Made by a program: the position numbers and the translations under genes. The notes below the pieces were generated by a model. That model did not search any database. It had not been told where the DNA came from and saw nothing but the letters and a program-made list of their open reading frames with translations. This document shows positions 1 through 6,483 of a stretch of DNA of 19,344 nucleotides, piece after piece (position 1 is the first letter of the stretch; each line of letters begins with the position of its first letter). The DNA comes from an uncultured Desulfomonile sp. GTDB lineage: Bacteria; Desulfobacterota; Desulfomonilia; Desulfomonilales; Desulfomonilaceae. Where the stretch lies: positions 1 to 19,344 of the forward strand of contig CAINUH010000198.1 in the NCBI GenBank assembly GCA_903853735.1. Direction: 5' to 3'.

Positions 1-320
1 ATGGAAGGATGTATGCCGCCTAAGACCGTTTTTGCTCCTCTGGTCCGGTACGTCTCGGATATCGCATAGGCTCTCTGGGCAAACATCGTCCTCACGGTGA
101 TTCCTGCCAGATCTGCTTTCCAAGTATAATCTATATCTTCGATGTTTTCGTCGAAAACCCTAATCTCATGTTCTGGCGGGGTTATTGATGTCAGGGTAGG
201 GATAGCCAGGAGATATGAAATATGTTTTCTGGAAAGGAGAAATCTTGTACCAAACTTAAAATCGTAAAAACTCGTGTCAGATTCGGAGCTGTTCCTGGGA
301 ATTACTAAGGCTATTTTCAT
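1..320 (-). CDS. B12-binding-domain radical SAM protein, N-terminal part (runs off the window)
   Basis: An open frame starts at an ATG at 320-318 and is still open at base 1, giving 106 codons. The start is preceded by AGGA (330-327) with a 6-nt spacer. The protein begins MKIALVIPRN and later reads PPEHEIRVFDENIEDID, DLAGITVRTMFAQRAYAI and KTVLGGIHPS. This is the usual pattern of the N-terminal cobalamin-binding Rossmann domain of B12-dependent radical SAM enzymes: a short first strand, 'PP-hxhxxxDE', 'LVGIT', 'QRAYxIA' and 'GGIHP'. The CxxxCxxC radical SAM cluster would lie outside the window, so the enzyme class (methyltransferase, ring-forming, other) cannot be told. A RAYT remnant begins 15 bp upstream of the start codon, so the native promoter has probably been displaced. 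Family assignment is by recognition of these motifs only. Confidence 0.8.
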   Translation of the reverse strand, partial: MKIALVIPRNSSESDTSFYDFKFGTRFLLSRKHISYLLAIPTLTSITPPEHEIRVFDENIEDIDYTWKADLAGITVRTMFAQRAYAISETYRTRGAKTVLGGIHPS

Positions 321-335
321 TCTTATTCCTGTAAA

Positions 336-356
336 TGGGGTCAGGTCTTGAAATAT
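336..356 (+). repeat. Left terminal inverted repeat of RAYT remnant
   Basis: The sequence TGGGGTCAGGTCTTGAAATAT pairs with the complement of 722-742 at 20 of 21 positions. The single mismatch is A versus C near the inner end. Confidence 0.8.
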
Positions 357-382
357 AAGCGAATCCCTGGTATTTTGAGTTT

Positions 383-552
383 AGGACCGGACCGTTGAGA
401 ATTGCATACCATGAAGCCACGTATAACATCCCGGCCCAAGGCAATGCACGAGAAAAGATTTTCTGCGACGATCAAGAACGGGAGGACTTGCTGAGCGTCC
501 TGGGTTCCGTAGTCAGAAGATACAACGTGTTGTGTCACAGTGATTGCCGGAT
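383..552 (+). pseudogene. RAYT transposase, N-terminal fragment
   Basis: The reading frame gives GPLRIAYHEATYNIPAQGNA, then REKIFCDDQERE and VVRRYNVLCHSDCRM. This matches the N-terminus of RAYT/Y1 transposases, where the typical pattern is PLRIEYPGAxYHVxxRGN(A/R)R, then FxDDxDRxxFL, then CHAYCLM. The normal continuation (MxNHYHLLIxT, holding the HUH residues) is absent. After CRM the frame goes into unrelated sequence and stops at 587-589. The ancestral His in 'YHVTSRGN' is already changed to Asn ('YNIPAQGN'), which agrees with decay. No start codon of good quality is present; the frame is open only through a TTG. Confidence 0.7.
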
Positions 553-588
553 GAGGGGAGTGACCTCACGGAGTGGCCGGTCTACCTG

Positions 589-606
589 ATATTTCAAGAC
601 CCCATT
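589..606 (-). repeat. Internal, shortened copy of the RAYT end sequence
   Basis: The complement of 589-606 reads AATGGGGTCTTGAAATAT. That is the left end sequence (333-356) with AGGTC (or an equivalent 5 bases) missing. It faces inward like a right end. This suggests that two partial elements were joined here or that an internal deletion ran between repeat copies. Confidence 0.6.
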
Positions 607-754
607 CATTCGCGACGCCCATACGAAATACGGATACACCCTTAAACAGATCGGAGAGCACCTGGGAATCCACTATACGACTGTGAGCAAAGTGGCCTCA
701 AAGAGCGAGAGAGAGAAACTGATATGTCAAGACCTGACCCCAATTTCCTCTTGA
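605..754 (+). pseudogene. RAYT transposase, C-terminal fragment
   Basis: The frame reads FIRDAHTKYGYTLKQIGEHL followed by GIHYTTVSKVASKSEREK, then runs through the right terminal repeat (CQDLTP) to a TGA at 752-754. The 'A...GYTLKEIGEHLGIHYTTVSK' pattern is the C-terminal helix-turn-helix tail typical of RAYT proteins in deltaproteobacteria. Such proteins often read through the element end as 'CQDLTP'. The reading frame differs from that of the N-terminal fragment at 383-552, and no start codon fits. It is a dead piece. Confidence 0.65.
722..742 (-). repeat. Right terminal inverted repeat of RAYT remnant
   Basis: The complement of 722-742 reads TGGGGTCAGGTCTTGACATAT, the inverted partner of 336-356. 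Confidence 0.8.
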
Positions 755-778
755 CATAAAGTGCAAGTAGTGTTTAAT
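751..778 (+). promoter_or_regulatory. Candidate sigma70 promoter for the small exported protein and GTPase genes
   Basis: A perfect -35 TTGACA lies at 751-756 and TTTAAT at 773-778 (5 of 6 to consensus), with a 16-nt spacer. The predicted start near 785 would leave a leader of about 33 nt before the ATG at 818. The promoter abuts the right end of the RAYT remnant (742) and shares bases with the transposase stop. Confidence 0.45.
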
Positions 779-817
779 GTTTCTCACCAGTTCCCGGCTA
801 AACATCGAGGAATAGTC

Positions 818-1183
818 ATGAGAGTTCACAAGATTATTATCGTTCTCTTCGTTGCTGCAGTGGTCTTGGCCGTGCCGCTGCACTGTGATTCGGCAGAGTG
901 CATTCCTCGAATTTGCGTGCCTGACCGGCCAGTTCCTCCGGAAAGCGTTGGGCCGATTCCCATCCCGTTCGATATCCCTGTATGGCCGACAATTATAAGG
1001 ACTGAATTCAATATCTTACCTTGGGTTACTTTTGGCAAAGCCTCAATCTGCCTGCCTGGTACCTGTAGATCCATAGACATACCAGCCCCTTGTCTCTCCT
1101 TGAAGCCCGTCCCATTCTGGTTTCCGTGGCTTCGACCTCTGGATGCTGAGTGCGTGCCGCCCGCGGGCTTTTCCATTCCCTGA
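818..1183 (+). CDS. Small exported Pro/Cys-rich protein, unknown function
   Basis: The product is 121 aa. I do not recognise a family. The ATG at 818 is chosen because GAGGA (807-811) lies 6 nt before it and because the protein then opens with a textbook signal peptide: MRVHK, a hydrophobic run IIIVLFVAAVVLAVPL, then a likely cleavage near the DSAE site around residues 24-26. The open frame extends upstream to 761, but that part has no signal-like start. The mature part of about 95 residues has six cysteines, many prolines, and aromatic stretches such as PVPFWFPWLRPL. It has little charge, suggesting a compact disulfide-bonded or envelope-associated protein. The stop is 12 nt before the GTG of the GTPase, so the two genes are probably cotranscribed from the candidate promoter at 751-778. 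Confidence 0.65.
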   Translation: MRVHKIIIVLFVAAVVLAVPLHCDSAECIPRICVPDRPVPPESVGPIPIPFDIPVWPTIIRTEFNILPWVTFGKASICLPGTCRSIDIPAPCLSLKPVPFWFPWLRPLDAECVPPAGFSIP

Positions 1184-1195
1184 TGTTGATTAGAC

Positions 1196-2983
1196 GTGAC
1201 TCGCTCCTCTCTTGCTTCCAGCCTTGAAAAAATAAGAGATTTTTTGCAGTCGGACGCGGCTTTTCTGCTCTCAGTTCGGGTCAGAGAAGATTATCTGGAA
1301 AGATCTGTTCGACTCCTGGAAAAGGCGCAACAGCCAGGTGAGGTACTTTACGTAGGAATAGTCGGGGGAACCGGCGTAGGAAAATCGACACTTATTAACG
1401 CCTTGGCGAATGCAAAGATTTCTGATGTTTCCGATAAGCGGCCACAAACAAACCGAGCAGTTGTTTACCGTCACACAGATACCCCCAGGGGGCTTGAAGA
1501 GATCTCCGACATGTTTCGTGAGACCGACTCGGTACACCAAATCGATACCATCAGAAACTTGCTGCTTCTGGATCTTCCGGATTTTGACAGTTTTGAGGAA
1601 CACAATCGCAAAACTGTTCTCAGGATCCTTCCCAAATTGGACTCCATTGTATGGGTGGTGAGCCCGGAAAAGTATGCCGACGCAGCCTTCTATCGGCTGG
1701 TTGGTCAGACTACTGTTCATCAGGAAAACTTCACATTCATTCTGAACAAGGTTGATGAACTCTTGGGCCACGATAAAGACACTGCACTCCACAGAGTCAA
1801 AGAAGTCATAGGTGATCTGACTTTGCGTCTTAAGAATGAAGGGGGGATTTCGCAACCTAGAGTGTTCAGTATTTCAGCTTCTGAAGTACTTGATGGACAC
1901 CCAGAGACCGAAATAACAGGTAGTGAATTTCGACGATTTCGAGATTTTCTCATGGTTCGACGGGAAGCCAAGGATGTGGCTTCGGTGAAAACCAAGAATC
2001 TCATTGAAGAATCTGTCGGGCTCTTGAAGGAGTTGGATGCCGAGATCCAGCCTGATTCCAAAAAGAAAATTTTGGATTTGCTCAGACAGATGCAGACAGA
2101 GAACAACGGAAATGAAGACCAAACAGTCCTCGGCGCACTTCCTCAGGAACATGATTTGACTTCTATAATTTCACAAATGTTTGTGGTTGAAGACAGTTCC
2201 ATAGGGCCCGTGAAGTGGATCATGAAGCGGCTGGCTAGGGCGTTTTCGTTCAAAGAGCGAGCTAACCGTGACGCAATGGAGAACGTGTTTGGGTCTGCCG
2301 CCCAAACCTTAGTGAAAGATAGACTCCCGGAAATGGAGAAGATGGAGGCATTGATAGATGCAGAGCTTCTTCTCGCTTTTGGGCCCACCGAAGCTGGTCT
2401 GAACAAACAGAAACCTGATCAAATCTTGGCAGCCGCCATGTCGCAAGCCTTCAAGAATTTTTGCAGGGCGATTGAAGTTCGAATGCAAATTATGGGCGGT
2501 GTCCGTTCCCGATTCAGACGTGCATGGCAAAAACTTTGCCTGTTTGTGCCTCTGCTGATGCTGATGCTGAAACTGGCGGGTCTTCAGAGAATAGAGGCTT
2601 GGTGCGAGGTTCCGAGCCTGGGGGGTCTCGTTTCCATATTGTTGTCGCTCGCCACCGCACTATTCAGTTCCGAAGGATTAATTGGACTGGCTGTATTGTC
2701 AATTCTGGAAATCCTGTTGATCTATCAACTAGCTGCGAGGCGAATGCGGAAAATAGAAAGACAATCTAAGATGTTAGCCCTAACCGCAATCACCAATTTG
2801 AGAGCACAACTTGATCTAGTGGCTAAACGAATACGTGAAGATGGAAGACGCACGTTAAATCACATCCAGGCAGGTTTGAACGTATTGGAAGATCTGAAGA
2901 AAACTTTTCGTCAGGGAATAGCGTTGATCCCGGAATCCTCCGCCCCAACGGTACAATTTTCCCCCGGCCATGACATGGGATGA
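1196..2983 (+). CDS. Membrane-anchored GTPase (Era/dynamin-like P-loop family)
   Basis: The product is 595 aa. The N-terminal G domain shows G1 GGTGVGKST (57-65), a candidate G2 Thr near 85 (PQTN), G3 DLPD (126-129), G4 NKVD (184-187) and G5-like SAS (227-229). This is the TRAFAC order, closest in style to Era/YfjP-like and bacterial dynamin-like proteins. Residues about 265-440 are charged and helical, like a stalk. Two or more hydrophobic segments follow, at about 446-465 and 475-511. A basic, helical cytoplasmic tail (RRMRKIERQ onward) ends the protein. The gene starts with GTG and has no strong ribosome site, which suggests coupling to the exported protein gene 12 nt upstream. Its TGA overlaps the ATG of an ABC-permease fragment. 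A role at the inner membrane (remodelling, transport control or stress) is inference; the exact family is uncertain. Confidence 0.8.
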   Translation: MTRSSLASSLEKIRDFLQSDAAFLLSVRVREDYLERSVRLLEKAQQPGEVLYVGIVGGTGVGKSTLINALANAKISDVSDKRPQTNRAVVYRHTDTPRGLEEISDMFRETDSVHQIDTIRNLLLLDLPDFDSFEEHNRKTVLRILPKLDSIVWVVSPEKYADAAFYRLVGQTTVHQENFTFILNKVDELLGHDKDTALHRVKEVIGDLTLRLKNEGGISQPRVFSISASEVLDGHPETEITGSEFRRFRDFLMVRREAKDVASVKTKNLIEESVGLLKELDAEIQPDSKKKILDLLRQMQTENNGNEDQTVLGALPQEHDLTSIISQMFVVEDSSIGPVKWIMKRLARAFSFKERANRDAMENVFGSAAQTLVKDRLPEMEKMEALIDAELLLAFGPTEAGLNKQKPDQILAAAMSQAFKNFCRAIEVRMQIMGGVRSRFRRAWQKLCLFVPLLMLMLKLAGLQRIEAWCEVPSLGGLVSILLSLATALFSSEGLIGLAVLSILEILLIYQLAARRMRKIERQSKMLALTAITNLRAQLDLVAKRIREDGRRTLNHIQAGLNVLEDLKKTFRQGIALIPESSAPTVQFSPGHDMG

Positions 2984-3150
2984 TATTTCAGTCACAATTA
3001 CAGCCTTTTTTGCCGGTCTTTGAAGTTGAGAAGCTCACGCTCGCCCTCATGTTAGCTGTTTCAATCTTGGTGGGTTTGGCAGCGGCGCTGCCGCCGGCGA
3101 TGCGTGTGAACCGCACGGGAATTTCCGAAGGCCTCAGGCACATCGGTTAA
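2980..3150 (+). pseudogene. C-terminal fragment of an FtsX/MacB-type ABC transporter permease
   Basis: This frame is 56 codons long. Its ATG overlaps the GTPase stop (ATGA at 2980-2983). It reads LPVFEVEKLTLALMLAVSIL, then VGLAAALPPAMRVNRTGISE and GLRHIG before TAA. FtsX-like permeases end in just this way: a last transmembrane helix, 'LVGLLAALxPAWRASR', then 'xxEALRxxG'. A full permease has about 380-400 residues, so only the last helix and tail remain. No ATPase or upstream permease sequence is found before it, because the GTPase fills that space. It could be translated through the ATGA overlap, but a one-helix permease would not work as a transporter. The likeliest reading is the scar of a deletion or insertion that placed the GTPase beside the permease tail. 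Confidence 0.6.
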
Positions 3151-3162
3151 AGTCCGATGATC

Positions 3163-4374
3163 TCAGGATTCGTTATTCTCAAGAGACCCGTTGTCGCTGG
3201 GAATCCAACTCCGTGCGTTAAACAAAAAGACAAGCGCTGGGAGCGATAGGAAGAAAGTAAAAGCAAAGTAATGTGCGTATCCCATATAGTTGGTAGCCCA
3301 TCCACTCAAAGACCCTGAGATTATGCCTGTAATTCTGAATAATGATGATAGCAGGGCATATTGGGTGGCAGAGAATTCTTTCTTGCATATGATCATGAGA
3401 AAAGCCAAGAAAGCAGACGTTCCAAGGCCTCCACAAAATGATTCTGCTGCGGACGCACAATAGATTGCCCAGTGGCCGACATCCGGAACAGCCGCCACCC
3501 ATGCGTACGTGAGGTTGCTCACAGATTGCCATAGGCCCAAGAACCAGAGCCCGTGAAAAACTCCAAACCGAGCCATGAACAGTCCACCTGCAAGACCTCC
3601 GACAATGGAACTTAGAACTCCCAGGGATCCGGTGATCAGACCGATTTCGGTGGTAGTCAAACCGCAGGACAGCCAGAATGGGCGAACCATAGGACCGAGG
3701 GCCATGTCGCCCAGCTTGTACAGAAGGATGAAAAGAGTTACCTGAACTACGCCCGGTCTGAAAATCAGATCTCTAACTGGAGCGGTAATGGATTTGAGGG
3801 ATAATGTGGGCCTTTGAATCTCAACGTGGGGGAGTTTTAGCGATACCAGACCGCATGAAGCAAGAACTACGGCCGCCATCAGGTATGTCGCCTTCCAGCC
3901 GATCCAGCCGCCGGCAGCAACAAAAAATCCACCCGCAACAACAAGAGCCACACGGTATGCGGCCTGTCTGAATCCGTTGGCTATCCCCATTTCTGATGGC
4001 TTTAGCAACTCTATGGTGTACGCGTCCACCGCAACGTCCTGCGTGGCCGACAGAATCGACAGACAGCATATCGTAGCCCAAAGCAAGAAACTTGGAGAAG
4101 ACGGGTCCAAAGGCAGGAGGCACAGGATTGACGCTGCCATGAGAAATTGTGCGCATGATATCCATTGGCGCCTATGGCCAAGAAAGTCTACGGCAGGAGC
4201 CCACAGGAATTTGACTGCATAAGGTAAACTGAGGAGGCTAAGCAAGCCGAGGTCGACCAGAGACATACCGTGGAGACGAAAATATATGGGAAGCGTCTGT
4301 TCAATTATGCCAAATGGGAAGCCCTCGGCAAAATAGAGAAGAGAGACGAGCAGTAATTTTCTGTCGAGCTTCAC
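3163..4374 (-). CDS. MFS transporter, AmpG/PAT (peptide-acetyl-CoA transporter) type
   Basis: The product is 403 aa with about 12 hydrophobic segments, the usual MFS length. The N-terminus (LLLVSLLYFAEGFPFGII, then LGLLSLLSLPYAVKFLWAP and VDFLGHRRQWI) is the AmpG/SLC33-like signature: 'Y..EGxPxG', 'LP...KFLWAPxxD', and a loop-2 'GxRRxWI' after TM2. AmpG imports anhydro-muropeptides for cell-wall recycling; other PAT members carry acetyl-CoA or siderophores, so the substrate is not settled. The start is GTG (4374-4372) with GGAG 7 nt upstream. The 3' end faces the GTPase/permease fragment, 12 nt away. No cell-wall amidase or beta-lactamase gene is nearby to support the AmpG role. Confidence 0.75.
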   Translation of the reverse strand: MKLDRKLLLVSLLYFAEGFPFGIIEQTLPIYFRLHGMSLVDLGLLSLLSLPYAVKFLWAPAVDFLGHRRQWISCAQFLMAASILCLLPLDPSSPSFLLWATICCLSILSATQDVAVDAYTIELLKPSEMGIANGFRQAAYRVALVVAGGFFVAAGGWIGWKATYLMAAVVLASCGLVSLKLPHVEIQRPTLSLKSITAPVRDLIFRPGVVQVTLFILLYKLGDMALGPMVRPFWLSCGLTTTEIGLITGSLGVLSSIVGGLAGGLFMARFGVFHGLWFLGLWQSVSNLTYAWVAAVPDVGHWAIYCASAAESFCGGLGTSAFLAFLMIICKKEFSATQYALLSSLFRITGIISGSLSGWATNYMGYAHYFAFTFFLSLPALVFLFNARSWIPSDNGSLENNES

Positions 4375-4602
4375 AATATCTCCACAAATCCTGGCACAGA
4401 GAGGTGGGTCCCCCTAGGACGTGGGGATAATACAGAAATACCCGACAAATATCCAAAAATTATAATGTACTGGTTATAAAATGATGTGAATCATAAGAAT
4501 AATTAATGTCATAGCATGCATATAACGCTACCACCTTATCCATACATGAGATTCATTACAAATCGTCACAAATAGAATTGGTCCATTGATACGGCGCCAT
4601 GT
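4375..4602. other. AT-rich intergenic region upstream of the MFS gene
   Basis: This stretch lies upstream of the minus-strand MFS gene and downstream of the thioesterase gene. It is clearly AT-rich at 4440-4560. On the minus strand a perfect TATAAT occurs around 4460-4465, but no good -35 sits 16-18 nt before it. TTATAA repeats flank 'tgtactgg' as an inverted pair (about 4460-4479). It most likely holds the promoter of the MFS gene. No coding pattern or strong terminator was seen. Confidence 0.35.
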
Positions 4603-5025
4603 TCATGTGACATCTACATGCTTGCCTGTTCTGTAGGCCAGTGCTTGGGCTGTGGCTATAAGTTTCGCCCCGTTGACTTCTCGAATATGGCAATGGTACG
4701 ACGCAGTACGGTTTGTCATGTAAATTTCTTCAGCTCGTGCCTCGAGAATTGCATCGCGTGATGGAGCAGCGACATAGGTGACGCTCACGTTGAGGGCCAC
4801 GGCTATCACGCCGTGAGAGTTGGATGCCAACTGAAAAGCTTCGTCAATAAGCGCGAAAAGAGCCCCGCCATGGACAACTCCGAAAATATTCTGCAAATCT
4901 TTGTGAACCCGCATTCTGACCACCGCAATTCCTGACTCGACTCGTACGACTTCCAATCCCAGCAGTCGTCCAAAAGGTTCGGAGTTGGACCTCATCACTA
5001 ATTGGTCATGCAATCGTTCGTCCAT
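4603..5025 (-). CDS. PaaI-type hotdog-fold thioesterase
   Basis: The product is 140 aa, the normal size for this family. It has the hotdog thioesterase signature: a first strand with LGLEVVRVESGIAVVRM, then VHGGALFALIDEAFQLAS, where H52-G-G and the acidic pair D61/E62 sit on the central helix. The ALNVSVTYVAAP strand follows, as in PaaI/YbgC-like acyl-CoA thioesterases. These enzymes hydrolyse aryl- or acyl-CoA thioesters in the cytoplasm; the substrate cannot be read from sequence. The ATG at 5025 has a strong ribosome site (AGGAG and AAGG just upstream). It lies inside the last codons of the DUF502 gene, a 20-bp overlap, so the two are almost certainly cotranscribed and translationally coupled. 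Confidence 0.85.
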   Translation of the reverse strand: MDERLHDQLVMRSNSEPFGRLLGLEVVRVESGIAVVRMRVHKDLQNIFGVVHGGALFALIDEAFQLASNSHGVIAVALNVSVTYVAAPSRDAILEARAEEIYMTNRTASYHCHIREVNGAKLIATAQALAYRTGKHVDVT

Positions 5026-5689
5026 TTTGCACCTTCTCTCCTAGACCTGAGGAACAGGATTTGCCAAGGACCTGCGGTCCAAGAAGCCCAAGGGACATGA
5101 AAAGTTTCGCCAAGTCCTCGATAGGCATGTCCAATCGGTGGAAATCCTCCACACGAACCAAAAAGTTGAATCCTGTGGCTGGTATGGGACAGTTTGGAAT
5201 GAACACCAAAAGGTATTCCCCGCCATCTTCCATGGTGTATCTTTGGTTGGATGTGAGAAGGCCGAGCAACTTGGCGTTTCCCATGCTGATCTCTCCGACT
5301 CCCCCAAATCTGTCGAGTCCAGATTGTTCCTTATTTCCCAGTAATTCAACAACTTGGCCAACGGCCGTGTAAATCTTTCCTATCAGAGGGATCCTGGCGA
5401 ACATTCCATCTATTCCTCTGTGGAATCTGTCTACGGTAGCCCGAGTTACCAGGAAGCCCAACAACATGATGAGGAGGATAACTACTGGATAACCTACAAG
5501 GTAGCCCACATATTTCTGATTTTGTCCTACCATGGTCAATAGAAATCGTCCAAAGGAACTGCTTGGACCCACATAAGCATCTGCCGACTTCACCACCCAC
5601 GTAACCACAAAGACGGTGACGACCAATGGTAGTAACGTGGCGACACCGGTAAGGAAAAATCGAACGACTGTCCTGACAAATCCGCGCAT
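5006..5689 (-). CDS. DUF502-family integral membrane protein
   Basis: The product is 227 aa from the ATG at 5689. That start is preferred over the upstream 5794 start because GGAG lies 8 nt before it and because family members begin just before the first membrane helix. Two hydrophobic segments are visible, about residues 8-33 and 60-80. A soluble domain follows with ARIPLIGKIYTAVGQVVELL, then a beta-rich 'YLLVFIPNCPIPATGFNFLV' region and MPIEDLAKLFMSLGLLGP. This is the hallmark order of DUF502 (COG2928). The function is unknown in bacteria; plant relatives (LIKE COV) affect vascular patterning. It overlaps the thioesterase gene by 20 bp. The family also occurs beside unrelated metabolic genes, so the pairing does not fix a role. 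Confidence 0.85.
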   Translation of the reverse strand: MRGFVRTVVRFFLTGVATLLPLVVTVFVVTWVVKSADAYVGPSSSFGRFLLTMVGQNQKYVGYLVGYPVVILLIMLLGFLVTRATVDRFHRGIDGMFARIPLIGKIYTAVGQVVELLGNKEQSGLDRFGGVGEISMGNAKLLGLLTSNQRYTMEDGGEYLLVFIPNCPIPATGFNFLVRVEDFHRLDMPIEDLAKLFMSLGLLGPQVLGKSCSSGLGEKVQNGRTIA

Positions 5690-5876
5690 GTTGTCTCTCC
5701 ACAATAGGAAAACGTCACGCCTGTCCGGCGGTCGTGGCATCTGGTGATAAGATTTTTCTTTTACTCCTACAGGAATGGCCAGTGAAAAAAACACTTCATG
5801 TCAAAAAAAATCAGAGCCCCGAACTACCGATTCCACGTTTCATACGATATAATGAAATATCTCTTTTTTAGTCCCG

Positions 5877-6389
5877 TCAGGTAACGGCATGGAAATCCCT
5901 GTAAGCCCGTCTGATGGATCTTTGTATTAAAACAGGGGCATGCTGCTGGAGAAAAGGAGGGAAAATCCTTCCGGAGCGCCTGCAAAGGCTCCCCAAGTAA
6001 ACTGAATATGGGGGCGTAGCCGGTAGACACGGTTCGAGAAATTGGCAAAGAAACCTCGGCCGTGTTATGAGGTTCCCATGACATTTTGGGGCATTGAAAA
6101 AGCTGCTGGATCGACTGGGGTCCTTAACCGGGCCCCGAGTCTTATTGTTATTCGGCTGACTGTCTGATCGGGTCAAAGTCAGGTATCCTGCTACCACAAA
6201 AAAAACAATGAGAACCACTCCGAGGACGATCATTATCCCGTCTCGGTTGGTTCTGGTCGTGCTTGGCTCTACCATCTTGTTTTTTCTAGGAAGTTCCGGC
6301 ACGGGTAATCCTAGTTGTGTTTTAACATGTGAAACAATTCGCTGTTCCCTCGGCAGATAAACGGCGCCGATACATTTGAGAATATACAT
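5877..6389 (-). CDS. Possible small single-TM membrane protein with a doubtful C-terminus
   Basis: The open frame has 170 codons from the ATG at 6389, with AGGA about 8 nt upstream. I do not recognise a family. The first half looks like protein: a polar N-terminus (YLPREQRIVSHVKTQLG), then RDGIMIVLGVVLIVFFVVA as one clear membrane helix near residues 51-70, then a polar N-rich linker. After about residue 85 the composition becomes Cys/Pro/Arg-rich and unstructured, unlike the first half. A frameshift or a shorter real gene is therefore possible. It is divergent from the MBL-fold gene (95 bp between starts). The downstream 5690-5876 stretch has no coding pattern. Confidence 0.35.
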   Translation of the reverse strand: MYILKCIGAVYLPREQRIVSHVKTQLGLPVPELPRKNKMVEPSTTRTNRDGIMIVLGVVLIVFFVVAGYLTLTRSDSQPNNNKTRGPVKDPSRSSSFFNAPKCHGNLITRPRFLCQFLEPCLPATPPYSVYLGSLCRRSGRIFPPFLQQHAPVLIQRSIRRAYRDFHAVT

Positions 6390-6472
6390 GAACCTGTCCT
6401 TGATGTCATGTGCGTCTTCGGTCAGGTTCCGGGCTGCAATCGCGTAGTTGCGACATCAATTGGCCTGCATTT

Positions 6473-6478
6473 AGGAGG
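6473..6478 (+). promoter_or_regulatory. Strong ribosome binding site for the MBL-fold hydrolase
   Basis: AGGAGG lies 5 nt before the ATG at 6484 and fixes that start. Confidence 0.8.
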
Positions 6479-6483
6479 AAAAA

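Larger units (their letters stand above)
336..742. mobile_element. Decayed RAYT (Y1/IS200-like REP-associated tyrosine transposase) element
   Basis: The outer ends are inverted copies of a 21-nt sequence: 336-356 and the complement of 722-742 match at 20 of 21 positions (core GGGGTCAGGTCTTGA). Between them lie an N-terminal and a C-terminal piece of a RAYT protein, separated by a third end-like sequence at 589-606. The middle of the transposase, including the HUH/catalytic region, is missing, so the element cannot move by itself. No target duplication is visible. Intact elements of this kind carry a single gene of roughly 200-300 codons. Here the whole element is about 400 bp, similar in size to a non-autonomous derivative. 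It lies between the divergent radical SAM gene and the small exported protein gene. Confidence 0.7.

Noticed and set aside
1..69. A 22-codon plus-strand frame beginning with ATG at base 1
   Set aside because: It is antisense to the B12-binding domain of the radical SAM gene and too short to support.
395..589. Treating the 64-codon frame as an intact small gene
   Set aside because: It starts at a TTG inside a RAYT N-terminus pattern and ends just after the break, so it is a transposase fragment.
1271..1855. A 194-codon minus-strand frame opposite the GTPase G domain
   Set aside because: It covers the P-loop and NKVD motifs of the real gene in antisense and has no recognisable features.
5965..5985. 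A CCGGAAGGA motif (minus strand) like the loop of the bacterial SRP RNA
   Set aside because: The flanking conserved bases of SRP RNA (AGGTC before, AGCAGCC after) are missing and no matching stem was found.
5824..6084. An 86-codon minus-strand frame
   Set aside because: It has low-complexity, Cys/Pro-scattered composition, no ribosome site, and overlaps the other doubtful frame; no protein pattern is seen.
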